From an uncultured Eubacteriales bacterium (GTDB lineage: Bacteria > Bacillota > Clostridia > Oscillospirales > Acutalibacteraceae), in NCBI GenBank assembly GCA_900320605.1, contig ONSY01000089.1:1-38514 (forward strand): a stretch of 38,514 nucleotides of DNA, read 5' to 3'. The notes beneath the pieces were generated by a model, which worked only from the letters and a program-made list of their open reading frames with translations, was not told the DNA's origin and did no database searches. A program made the position numbers and the translations under genes. This document shows positions 1 to 6,294 of the stretch, in pieces; the first letter of the stretch is position 1; each line of letters begins with the position of its first letter.

Positions 1-384
1 ATCCGCATGTGCAAAAATGCTTCCGGCCGTTTCAATGAACCGTTCCAGGTTGCTGGTCTGATACCGCCGCAAAAGCAGCGGCAGAACAGTCTCCTCCAGC
101 TCTAACGCTCGCCGGATGAGAGCGTCAAAGCAAAGGCTTTCTTTTTCCTTGCGAATTGCCTCGATGACTTCTTCCGCTGTTTCCAGCTTCCTGATCCTTT
201 CATTCTCTGCTGCAATGTGTTCTTTTCGTTCGTGCGGAAGAAACTGTGCCATTTCATTCGAATAAATCGTTTCCATGGCTCCTTGCTTGAGTTCCGCCAG
301 TTTGAAGAAGGAAAAACGGGCGAAAGATAGCTTCTCCAGTGGGTGCTCTCGAAAAAAGGAATTGGGCAGCTTCTGTATCTCCAT
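1..384 (-). CDS. Truncated hypothetical protein (N-terminal 128 residues; runs off left edge)
   Basis: The frame is open from an ATG at 384 to the window edge, so only the N-terminal part is present. It begins MEIQKLPNSFF and is rich in charged, helix-forming residues (KEHIAAENERIRKLE, ALELEETVLPLLLRRY). No signal peptide, membrane segment or known catalytic motif is visible. A weak ribosome-binding site (GTGAGG) lies about 8 nt before the ATG. I do not recognise the family. It diverges from the small plus-strand ORFs to its right and, with them, has the look of accessory or element-borne DNA next to a tRNA. The reading frame is probably real because it stays open for 128 codons with normal-looking amino-acid composition. 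Confidence 0.55.
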   Translation of the reverse strand, partial: MEIQKLPNSFFREHPLEKLSFARFSFFKLAELKQGAMETIYSNEMAQFLPHERKEHIAAENERIRKLETAEEVIEAIRKEKESLCFDALIRRALELEETVLPLLLRRYQTSNLERFIETAGSIFAHAD

Positions 385-464
385 TCTGGTTGCCTCACTT
401 TGCTGTCTTTTGTTGCGTCACAAAAATGCAATCTTCGCTTTTACATTTTACTATTCTTTGCTAT

Positions 465-593
465 ATGCTGCAAGTGGAAATCCACTCGTTTCAGGAGGAA
501 GATTTCAAAGAAACCCCGGTTTCGTTAGCAGAGATTTTCAAAGGGCTGGAGCTCTTGAGGTGTCAGCGGGAAAAGAACAGAGATACCCGTTAA
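465..593 (+). CDS. Possible small protein of unknown function (42 aa)
   Basis: A short frame begins MLQVEIHSFQEED and ends QREKNRDTR, stopping 14 nt before the next small gene. The acidic N-terminal half and the basic, amphipathic tail (LAEIFKGLELLRCQREK) look protein-like. The start is uncertain: the ATG at 465 lacks a clear Shine-Dalgarno site, and an in-frame ATG at 426 is an alternative. An AGGAGG at about 494 lies inside the frame and has no start codon at a proper distance. Its tight spacing with the 63-residue gene downstream suggests a two-gene unit. Function unknown. Confidence 0.35.
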   Translation: MLQVEIHSFQEEDFKETPVSLAEIFKGLELLRCQREKNRDTR

Positions 594-607
594 ACGGAGA
601 ACTGCCT

Positions 608-799
608 ATGGGAAGAAGAAAGAAGTTTGTCAACAAATCCGACCTGCCGGATGAAGTGATAGAGCGTCTTGCGCGAGCGTTTTATCCGGACATTTTGGCG
701 TCATTCCAAAGCGAGGAAGGACAGCGGGACTATGCGGAGTGGTTGAGGCAGCAAGAAAAACCAACCGTTGAAATAACCGCAGAACCAATGGCATTTTAA
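608..799 (+). CDS. Small hypothetical protein (63 aa)
   Basis: The ATG at 608 has a GGAG ribosome-binding site 8 nt upstream. The product begins MGRRKKFVNKSDLPDEV and ends TAEPMAF. The basic start and the helical stretch DEVIERLARAFYPDILASF, followed by an EEGQRDYAEWLRQQ segment, resemble short hypothetical proteins often found next to site-specific recombinases in clostridial mobile elements. That resemblance is from memory and no recombinase is in view. A longer in-frame extension back to 275 is unlikely because it has no ribosome-binding site and overlaps the divergent gene. A strong plus-strand terminator follows about 55 nt after the stop, so this ends a transcription unit. Confidence 0.6.
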   Translation: MGRRKKFVNKSDLPDEVIERLARAFYPDILASFQSEEGQRDYAEWLRQQEKPTVEITAEPMAF

Positions 800-854
800 A
801 CTGCAACCGTCAGCAGCAATCACAATCACTGTAAGTAATCAATAAATAGACATC

Positions 855-903
855 AGGGCGGAGCAGAGAACGACTATTCATTCTCTGCTCCGCCCTGTTT
901 TTT
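855..903 (+). terminator. Rho-independent terminator after the small left-edge genes
   Basis: A perfect 16-bp stem (855-870 with 881-896) has a 10-nt loop and is followed by a T-run (GTTTTTT). It serves the plus-strand small ORFs. It faces the minus-strand terminator of the tRNA-Lys unit. Confidence 0.9.
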
Positions 904-920
904 ACGCTCAAGTGCTATTC

Positions 921-971
921 AAGAAAAACAATAAATCCGAGCCCATTTCCAATCGGAAAAAGGTTCGGATT
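921..971 (-). terminator. Terminator of the tRNA-Lys transcript
   Basis: On the minus strand a 10-bp stem (962-971 with 934-943, one G-U pair) starts about 10 nt after the tRNA CCA end. It is followed by TATTGTTTTT. The 18-nt loop can itself form a small TTCC/GGAA stem. Confidence 0.7.
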
Positions 972-980
972 ATATTGCTG

Positions 981-1056
981 TGGTGAGGTACCGGGGATTC
1001 GAACCCCGGACACCCTGCTTAAAAGGCAGGTGCTCTGCCGACTGAGCTAGTACCTC
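981..1056 (-). tRNA. tRNA-Lys (anticodon TTT)
   Basis: The 76-nt minus-strand sequence folds as a standard cloverleaf. The 7-bp acceptor stem GAGGTAC/GTACCTC is perfect. The D-arm contains AGCTCAGTCGG. The anticodon loop CTTTTAA carries TTT (Lys), and the T-arm holds GGTTCGAATCC. The discriminator base is A and CCA is encoded. It has its own consensus promoter and a hairpin terminator, so it is a single-gene unit. tRNA 3' ends are common integration sites for elements, and the accessory-looking ORFs lie on the 3' side, but no duplicated att sequence can be seen in this window. Confidence 0.97.
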
Positions 1057-1094
1057 ATATAGAATCTCTATACGCCGTTTTTGACAGCTTTATC

Positions 1095-1123
1095 ATTATA
1101 GCAATACTCTCTTGGTTTGTCAA
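1095..1123 (-). promoter_or_regulatory. Promoter of tRNA-Lys
   Basis: A perfect sigma-A type promoter on the minus strand: TTGACA (1118-1123), 17-nt spacer, TATAAT (1095-1100). It lies about 39 nt before the mature tRNA 5' end. Confidence 0.9.
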
Positions 1124-1174
1124 GCAAAAAATCCGAGGAAGATCAAGTTTTTAGGAGAGTCCAAACAGATGAAT

Positions 1175-1199
1175 ACGGGACAGCAGAAAGCTGTCCCGT
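1175..1199 (-). terminator. Hairpin after the DUF3048 lipoprotein gene, probable terminator
   Basis: A 10-bp perfect stem (1190-1199 with 1175-1184) with a 5-nt loop lies about 25 nt beyond the stop codon. The following minus-strand sequence (ATTCATCTGTTT) is only moderately T-rich, so termination may be weak. Confidence 0.5.
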
Positions 1200-1223
1200 A
1201 CCATATCCGGCCGACCGGTCCGG

Positions 1224-2381
1224 TCAGTTATAAGTAACACGATCGGGGTAATCAAACGCGATATATGTCTTGCCGCGGTTGATTTCAAGCGGATTTCCGT
1301 TTTCATCCGTAAAGGAAAGATAATCATAATCCCCGGGTTTCTCCCAGTGGATTTTCTGGATTTTCCCCTTGGAGGCATAGTAACCGGAAGCACCGTTTCC
1401 GCCGTAAATATCAATGTTTTTCCGCCCTTTGTCATCACGAACACTGATCGCGGTTTCCAGCATAATCACGTTTTCAAAAGTAAGCTGTTTGCCAGTCACA
1501 CCGTCCATATGCGGATTCCCGTTCATATATTTGTCATAGGTTCCGGTTTCCTCGTTATAGGCAAAATCAACATTGGAATAATAGGAACTGAAAACGATAT
1601 TGATGTTCTTCGCCTCTTCCCCGGCCGGAACGATCTCGCTGCCGCTCTGCGCGAACAGGAATGCCGGCTGACGTTTCTCCTCCTTGAGATCCAGACGGAC
1701 GTCATCTTTTTCAAGCGCATCAGCAAGACCGGTTCCGTAGAATACCGCGGTATGCTCAAGCGCGTAGCCGCTGTTGATTCTGCTCTGATCCCGCGCGAAG
1801 AGGCCGTACTCCGCATACGCTCCATCGATTGTATTGATGTCAAGGCGGTCGACGGTCTGTTTCGCGATGGTGGGATCGATACCCGCATGGACATAGAAGG
1901 CGTCAAAACCGACCGCGAGAATCGGATAATAATACCGGCAGCTGCGAATTGAGCAGACATCCGGAATCTTTGTATAGTCTCCGTATACCGCCATCAGACG
2001 GGTGATATCTGCTTCAACAGGGAGTTCAAAAATGATATCCGCATCCGAGATGCCGTACTGAGGCAGCGCATCCGGAAGATTGTTGACCATGATCGCAACG
2101 GGGCGCTTCCCGATCGCTTTTTCCGAGAGTGTCGGAAGTCCGGTCAGGAGGTTCATATTGGTCATATCTTCAATCGAAACCGGTTCCTGTGAGGAAGCGG
2201 AGCTCCCGGAAGCCGCGGAAGCGTCGGAAGAAGCATTCGGATTCGAATTGACGATGATCTTTGAAGGAGAGCCTGATGAGACATCGCTGACCGTACTCTC
2301 CGTTTCCGGCGACTCACTGCCGCAGGCAGACAATACCAGGATCAGCATCAGAGAAAGGATCATGCAGACAATCTTTTTCAT
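1224..2381 (-). CDS. DUF3048 domain lipoprotein (YerB family)
   Basis: The 385-residue product starts with a lipoprotein signal: basic MKK, a hydrophobic stretch and the lipobox LSAC with Cys20 as the lipidation site. A Ser/Glu-rich linker covers residues 21-75. The remainder matches the DUF3048 family, with conserved-looking segments GKRPVAIMVNNL, ADIIFELPVE, DVCSIRSCRYYY and a C-terminal GKTYIAFDYPD. The family is known in Firmicutes as membrane-anchored extracellular proteins (B. subtilis YerB), and the biochemical role is not settled. It has its own promoter with a perfect TATAAT and ends at a hairpin, so it is monocistronic. The family call is from motif memory. The start is fixed by the signal peptide. 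Confidence 0.85.
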   Translation of the reverse strand: MKKIVCMILSLMLILVLSACGSESPETESTVSDVSSGSPSKIIVNSNPNASSDASAASGSSASSQEPVSIEDMTNMNLLTGLPTLSEKAIGKRPVAIMVNNLPDALPQYGISDADIIFELPVEADITRLMAVYGDYTKIPDVCSIRSCRYYYPILAVGFDAFYVHAGIDPTIAKQTVDRLDINTIDGAYAEYGLFARDQSRINSGYALEHTAVFYGTGLADALEKDDVRLDLKEEKRQPAFLFAQSGSEIVPAGEEAKNINIVFSSYYSNVDFAYNEETGTYDKYMNGNPHMDGVTGKQLTFENVIMLETAISVRDDKGRKNIDIYGGNGASGYYASKGKIQKIHWEKPGDYDYLSFTDENGNPLEINRGKTYIAFDYPDRVTYN

Positions 2382-2414
2382 AGGAACACCTCTTAACTTT
2401 GGTTATTTATGAAT

Positions 2415-2443
2415 ATTATACTACTTCTTCAGGCTTTTTTCCA
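2415..2443 (-). promoter_or_regulatory. Promoter of the DUF3048 lipoprotein gene
   Basis: TGGAAA (2438-2443), 17-nt spacer, perfect TATAAT (2415-2420) on the minus strand, about 34 nt before the ATG. A second weaker TTGAAA-17-TAATAT pair lies further upstream. Confidence 0.7.
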
Positions 2444-2510
2444 TAGTATTTCTAAAATATTACCAAAAATACTGGCTTTTTTCAAGTCCTGAAAAAGATT
2501 TTTCCTCAAA

Positions 2511-2542
2511 TAAAAAAACGAACGCCCGGAAGTTCCCGGGCG
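2511..2542 (-). terminator. Terminator of the efp / CD1247-like unit
   Basis: A 7-bp GC stem (2536-2542 with 2523-2529) is followed on the minus strand by TTCGTTTTTTT. It begins 16 nt after the stop of the CD1247-like gene. Confidence 0.9.
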
Positions 2543-2557
2543 CTCCGTTTCAACTGA

Positions 2558-3019
2558 TTATTCTTCAGTATCTTCCTTGTCTTCTTCCTCTTCGACCACA
2601 TCATCAAGATCGAATTCCAGCTTCTCGCCGCAATTCGGACAGTCAATGGAACCGTCTTCGATCATCTGTTCGTTGAGACAGATCGTCTCTCCGCAGCTAG
2701 GACAAGTTACTTCATAATAACAGTCGTCCTCGTCGAAATACTCGCAGTTCTCACAGCTTTCCTCTTCGCAGTCTTCGCAGGGATCTTCATCCTCGTCGTC
2801 TTCATAAAGATCCTCTTCGACAGAAGCAAGATCCTCATCAATCTCATCGACCTGATCGGCAAGATCATTATGCGCTTCCTCAAGCTCCTTAATGGAGATT
2901 GCGAGATCTTCAACAAGATCCACCAGCGCTTTGATTACTTTTGTTTCTTTTTTGGTATCATCGAGTTCCAGCCCTTCGGTCAGACCTCTAAGATACGCCG
3001 CTCTTTCCGTATTGCTCAT
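2558..3019 (-). CDS. CD1247-like N-terminal domain protein with C-terminal zinc ribbon
   Basis: The 153-residue protein opens MSNTERAAYLRGLTEGL, typical of the clostridial CD1247 N-terminal domain. A coiled-coil-like segment (about 30-68) is followed by a very acidic, Cys-rich stretch with two CxxC pairs (CEDC, CENC). A zinc-ribbon-like region then holds CPSC and CPNC (about 110-135), and the tail is acidic. Metal binding is inferred from the paired CxxC motifs. The function is not established. Its start is 49 nt downstream of the efp stop with an AAAGGA ribosome-binding site, so it is probably co-transcribed with efp and ends at the terminator just beyond it. This may place it near translation or stress control, but that is only context. 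Confidence 0.8.
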   Translation of the reverse strand: MSNTERAAYLRGLTEGLELDDTKKETKVIKALVDLVEDLAISIKELEEAHNDLADQVDEIDEDLASVEEDLYEDDEDEDPCEDCEEESCENCEYFDEDDCYYEVTCPSCGETICLNEQMIEDGSIDCPNCGEKLEFDLDDVVEEEEDKEDTEE

Positions 3020-3068
3020 GATTATTCCTTTCCTCTGATGCTGAACTGATAATCAGCACACACAGATA

Positions 3069-3632
3069 TCAAGCACGCGACATATACTCGCCCGTTCTGG
3101 TATCGATACGAATCGTCTCACCGTTATCAATAAAGAGCGGAACCTTGATCTCAGCACCGGTTTCCAGTGTAGCTGGCTTGGTAGCGTTGGTTGCGGTATC
3201 TCCCTTGAAGCCGGGATCGGTATCGACAATCTGCAGCTCGACAAAGTTCGGTGGCTCTACACCGAAAACGGTTCCCTTGAAGGAAAGGATACGGCAGATC
3301 ATGTTTTCCTTGACGAATTTAAAGTTGTCAGAAAGAACCGATGAGCTGATGGGAAGCTGCTCATAGGTTTCCATATCCATGAAATAATAAAGATTGTCAT
3401 CATTGTAAAGATACTGCATTTCTTTACGTTCGACATATGCCTCCTGGAACTTGTCGTTCGGGTTGAAGGTTCTCTCTGTTACGGCACCGGAAACGACGTT
3501 TTTGATTTTCGTACGTACGAAAGCAGCTCCCTTGCCGGGTTTTACGTGCTGAAACTCAACAACCTGAACCGGATTTCCGTCCAGCTCGAAAGTCAAACCG
3601 TTTCTGAAATCTCCTGCTGTAATCGTTGCCAT
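3069..3632 (-). CDS. efp: Elongation factor P
   Basis: The 187-residue product has the normal EF-P length and all three beta-barrel domains. The N-terminal KOW-like domain carries the loop [12 protein letters not shown], whose lysine (Lys34) is the position modified in many bacteria. The C-terminal OB-fold ends with the signature-like [17 protein letters not shown] and [16 protein letters not shown] binds ribosomes stalled at consecutive prolines and promotes peptide bond formation. An EpmA-type or other modification gene is not in this window. The gene has its own promoter 37 nt upstream and a GGAGG ribosome-binding site. It follows the M24 aminopeptidase gene, a frequent Firmicutes arrangement (yqhT-efp in Bacillus). 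Confidence 0.98.
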   Translation of the reverse strand: MATITAGDFRNGLTFELDGNPVQVVEFQHVKPGKGAAFVRTKIKNVVSGAVTERTFNPNDKFQEAYVERKEMQYLYNDDNLYYFMDMETYEQLPISSSVLSDNFKFVKENMICRILSFKGTVFGVEPPNFVELQIVDTDPGFKGDTATNATKPATLETGAEIKVPLFIDNGETIRIDTRTGEYMSRA

Positions 3633-3668
3633 GTTATTTCCTCCGAAATCATAGTATATAACAAAAAT

Positions 3669-3697
3669 ATTTTAACCTATTTTTCCCTGAATTTCAA
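3669..3697 (-). promoter_or_regulatory. Promoter of efp
   Basis: TTGAAA (3692-3697), exact 17-nt spacer, TAAAAT (3669-3674) on the minus strand, in the gap between the aminopeptidase stop and efp. Confidence 0.75.
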
Positions 3698-3721
3698 GCA
3701 TATTTTACGCTTTCTGTAAAA

Positions 3722-4795
3722 TTAGAGAAGTATCAGTTCTTTTTTGGATTCTGTCAGGTTCCGGCAGCCGCCTTTCTCTACGACGACCAGGTCCTCAATA
3801 CGCAGCCCGAAATCCCCTTCCAGATAAACACCCGGTTCAACAGTGATAACCATGTTCTCCTGAAGCGTCTCATGACATATCGGTGAGAAACGGGGATCCT
3901 CATGGATTTCCACACCGACGCAGTGACCGAGTCCATGACCGAATCTTCCGGGATAAACTCCCTCGATCATATCCCGGGCAGCTTTATCCACATCGAAGCA
4001 GCTGACTCCTTCGCGAATCATCGCGATTGCCGCCTGCTGAGCATTGTATACGAGTTCGTATGCGCTCACCTGACGGTCGGAGAGACTTCCGATTCCTACC
4101 GTTCGGGTCATGTCCGCATGATACCCCTCATAAAGCGCGCCGAAATCCATTGTAAGGAAATCGCCCTCGCGCACCTTTCGATCAGTCGGAACTCCGTGGC
4201 ACTGAGATCCGTTTTCACCGGAAACGACAATCGTTTCAAAGGATGGTCCGTCAGCTCCGAACACACGCATCTCATATTCCAGAAAAGCGGCTATTTCACG
4301 TTCGGTTTTCCCGGGCTTTATGAAATTCAGAATCTCTGAAAAAGCCTTATCCGTAATACTCTGCGCCTTTGCGATTTTCTCAACTTCCGCGGGCGTCTTG
4401 ATCATCCGCAGTTTTTTGACTTCGGTCTCCAGTGTTTCATCAAGAATCGTATCTGTTCCGATCTCCTTGAAGGATTCCCGCAGATCCATTGCGGTCTTGA
4501 GAGAGATTCCGGCGTATTCCAGAGCGATGCTCTTGATTCCTTCCCGTTTTACCAGATCCGTAAGATCTTTCCTGGCGGAACTTAGGGGCAGTACTTCATA
4601 TTTGCCATGAGCCGCTTTTCTTCCGGCCTCCGCATAACGGAAATCAAGGAGATAGTACGCGGCGCTCTTTGTAATCAGCAGATAACCGTCCGACGAATTA
4701 AAACCGGAGAGATATTTTCTCTGCGGTTCGGAAATAAGCAGTGCGGCATCCGCGGAAGATTTTTCAAAAAAACTTTTCTGAAGCTTTTCAATCAT
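3722..4795 (-). CDS. M24 family aminopeptidase (Xaa-Pro aminopeptidase-like)
   Basis: The 357-residue protein has a creatinase-type N-terminal domain (1-130) and a pita-bread metallopeptidase domain. The five metal ligands are visible: Asp217 (MDFG), Asp228 (HADMTRT), His291 (GHGLGHCVG), Glu320 (TVEPG) and Glu334 (RIEDL). Such enzymes remove N-terminal residues next to proline in the cytoplasm. An ATG at 4801 overlaps the yqeG stop (ATGA), but the AGGAGG there leaves only 1 nt. The ATG at 4795 is 7 nt from it and is preferred. The overlap or near-overlap with yqeG implies translational coupling, and efp follows with its own promoter. Confidence 0.93.
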   Translation of the reverse strand: MIEKLQKSFFEKSSADAALLISEPQRKYLSGFNSSDGYLLITKSAAYYLLDFRYAEAGRKAAHGKYEVLPLSSARKDLTDLVKREGIKSIALEYAGISLKTAMDLRESFKEIGTDTILDETLETEVKKLRMIKTPAEVEKIAKAQSITDKAFSEILNFIKPGKTEREIAAFLEYEMRVFGADGPSFETIVVSGENGSQCHGVPTDRKVREGDFLTMDFGALYEGYHADMTRTVGIGSLSDRQVSAYELVYNAQQAAIAMIREGVSCFDVDKAARDMIEGVYPGRFGHGLGHCVGVEIHEDPRFSPICHETLQENMVITVEPGVYLEGDFGLRIEDLVVVEKGGCRNLTESKKELILL

Positions 4796-4797
4796 TT

Positions 4798-5211
4798 TCA
4801 TTCCTCCTGAAAAAACACTTTCCGGATCCACCGGTCTATTTTTCTCTTAAAACGGAGAAATCCTTTTTTCTCCGTTTCAATCGGTTCCAGAAGGACGATA
4901 TCGAGCCCGGCAATACGTGCACCGAGATAATCTGTAAAAATCTGATCTCCAATTACGAGGCAGTCTTTTTTCCCGGCGCCAAGCATCTTTCTCGCGCGGT
5001 TAAAACCCGACGCAAGCGGTTTTCTGGCTTTTGCTACAAAAGGCAGAGAATACTGCGCGGCAAATCTGCTTACACGATCCTGCCCGTTGTTGGAAACTAC
5101 AACGAGTGAATAACCGGCTTCCTGCATCTTCTTTACCCAGGCGATCGTTCCTTCAAAAGGTGTGTTGTCATCCTGGAGCGCAAGGGTGTTGTCGATGTCA
5201 AGCAGCAGCAC
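4798..5211 (-). CDS. yqeG: YqeG family HAD-IIIA phosphatase (N-terminal region short or start unclear)
   Basis: HAD motifs are clear: motif I LLLDIDNTLA, motif II VVVSNN, Lys in KARKP, and motif III/IV VIGDQIFTD. The family acts on phosphorylated small molecules, but the substrate is not settled. From the GTG at 5211 the product is 137 residues, shorter than the roughly 170 of Bacillus YqeG. The frame is open for 27 more codons upstream (ending ...NILPGEFRKK before the GTG), bounded by a stop, and contains no ATG, GTG or TTG. A G-rich Shine-Dalgarno-like GGGGGGAG lies near the beginning of that extension. The true start may be the GTG or a non-standard codon. It lies directly after the rpsU terminator and is coupled to the aminopeptidase gene. 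Confidence 0.85.
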   Translation of the reverse strand: MLLLDIDNTLALQDDNTPFEGTIAWVKKMQEAGYSLVVVSNNGQDRVSRFAAQYSLPFVAKARKPLASGFNRARKMLGAGKKDCLVIGDQIFTDYLGARIAGLDIVLLEPIETEKKGFLRFKRKIDRWIRKVFFQEE

Positions 5212-5287
5212 CTTCTTCCGGAATTCGCCCGGAAGGATGTTCGTTACCGACTTTCTTCTGTATACCGTTGTGCTCCCCCCTTTTCAC

Positions 5288-5319
5288 AAAAAGAAAGCGG
5301 GCCGTCTGCGCCCGCTTTC
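5288..5319 (-). terminator. Terminator of rpsU
   Basis: A 9-bp stem (5311-5319 with 5293-5301) is followed on the minus strand by TTTTTG. It starts 11 nt after the rpsU stop. Any yqeG transcription from the rpsU promoter must read through it. Confidence 0.85.
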
Positions 5320-5329
5320 AATTTCGCAA

Positions 5330-5509
5330 TTATTTGTAATATTTACGTTTCCGCGCAGCTTCCGATTTTTTCTTACGCTTAACAGAAGGCTTTTCATAGG
5401 CTTCTCTCTTGCGAACTTCAGCAATAACGCCTGCACGTGCGCACTGTTTTTTAAAACGTCTGAGGGCACTATCCAGCGATTCGTTGTCCTTGAGTCTGAC
5501 TTCGGCCAT
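5330..5509 (-). CDS. rpsU: 30S ribosomal protein S21
   Basis: The 59-residue product begins [19 protein letters not shown] and ends with a Lys/Arg-rich tail [16 protein letters not shown]. This is the standard bacterial S21 length and layout. S21 binds the 30S platform near the anti-Shine-Dalgarno end of 16S rRNA. It is easily missed because it is under 60 codons. The ATG at 5509 is preceded by GGGAGGG. The unit has a perfect consensus promoter, a hairpin in its leader and its own terminator. Confidence 0.98.
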   Translation of the reverse strand: MAEVRLKDNESLDSALRRFKKQCARAGVIAEVRKREAYEKPSVKRKKKSEAARKRKYYK

Positions 5510-5530
5510 TTATATATCCCTCCCATCTGC

Positions 5531-5548
5531 CAAAACGCAGGGGTTTTG
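5531..5548 (-). promoter_or_regulatory. Hairpin in the rpsU 5' leader
   Basis: On the minus strand CAAAAC (5543-5548) pairs with GTTTTG (5531-5536) around a 6-nt loop, between the promoter and the ribosome-binding site. It could stabilise the message or bind a regulator. No function is shown by the sequence. Confidence 0.35.
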
Positions 5549-5568
5549 TCTTAATATAAGATACTGTA

Positions 5569-5597
5569 ATTATACAAACTCAAACGGTTTCTGTCAA
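5569..5597 (-). promoter_or_regulatory. Promoter of rpsU
   Basis: A perfect TTGACA (5592-5597), 17-nt spacer and perfect TATAAT (5569-5574) on the minus strand, about 60 nt before the rpsU ATG. This is as expected for a highly expressed ribosomal gene. Confidence 0.92.
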
Positions 5598-5634
5598 TAG
5601 GCTTGAAAAAAAAAATCGGCACGGCTTTTGTATT

Positions 5635-6276
5635 TTAGAGGACATCCGTGTAGGAATTGAGGTTTTCACGATCATAAATAATCAGGATTTCTCCCTCCTG
5701 CACCCGGATTTCCGCCTCATTTCCGGTAAACTCATTGCTTACGCCAAGCGGGAAGCCGTTGTCAAGCACAGCCTCTGTAAGAGAATAGGCAAATCCCTGT
5801 TCCGTTACGATCGACCGGTCAGTCAGTGAAAAAGCAGAAAAGCGTCCCCTGTACCGCGCCGGAAATACTACGGATTCTTCCGAAATCACAGTCATTACGC
5901 AATCCCTGTCAAAAATCCATCCTCTGCATCCGTTCCTTTTAAGGTAAGCAAGGCACTGGATATTCGCGACCGTATGATCCGTTCTTCCGCCGGTAGCACC
6001 GAAAATCAAAAACTTCCGGTATCCCCGGCGGATTCCTTCTCTGATCGCCGCGAGGAGATCCGTCTCATCCTTCTCACGCGGCAGCCGAATCGTCTCGCCC
6101 GAAAAAGGTCTTTCCCCGAGCGAATCAAAATCACCGATCAGCAAATCCGCTTTTTCATCCCCGGAGAGGTATGCCAGCCCTCCGTCAGCGGCAATCAGAT
6201 AATCATCAGATGATCTTGAAAAAGATCCTTCCTCAAAAAAATCTCCCGCGCCGATAATATAGCAAAAGCCTTCCAT
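5635..6276 (-). CDS. thiN: Thiamine diphosphokinase
   Basis: The 213-residue enzyme transfers a pyrophosphate from ATP to thiamine, giving thiamine diphosphate. Family motifs are present: AADGG, the metal-binding GDFDS (about 48-52), KDETD (69-73) and GATGGRTDHT (93-102). The C-terminal beta-sandwich has PLGVSNEFTG. The ATG at 6276 sits 7 nt after a GAAAGAG site. A GTG at 6282 two codons earlier is possible. The gene begins 18 nt after the VWA-protein stop, so it is probably the third gene of the AAA-VWA-thiN unit. In Bacillus it usually sits near rpe/rsgA, so this placement is different. No TPP riboswitch is seen upstream. Confidence 0.93.
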   Translation of the reverse strand: MEGFCYIIGAGDFFEEGSFSRSSDDYLIAADGGLAYLSGDEKADLLIGDFDSLGERPFSGETIRLPREKDETDLLAAIREGIRRGYRKFLIFGATGGRTDHTVANIQCLAYLKRNGCRGWIFDRDCVMTVISEESVVFPARYRGRFSAFSLTDRSIVTEQGFAYSLTEAVLDNGFPLGVSNEFTGNEAEIRVQEGEILIIYDRENLNSYTDVL

Positions 6277-6294
6277 AATCACGCTCTTTCTTCA

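Noticed and set aside
275-607. Long plus-strand extension of the 63-residue left-edge gene (174 residues)
   Set aside because: The extension has no ribosome-binding site, overlaps the divergent gene, and has an implausible composition. The ATG at 608 has GGAG at a good distance.
855-903. Insertion-sequence end or attachment site at the perfect 16-bp inverted repeat
   Set aside because: It is followed by a T-run and lies just after a gene, so a terminator explains it fully.
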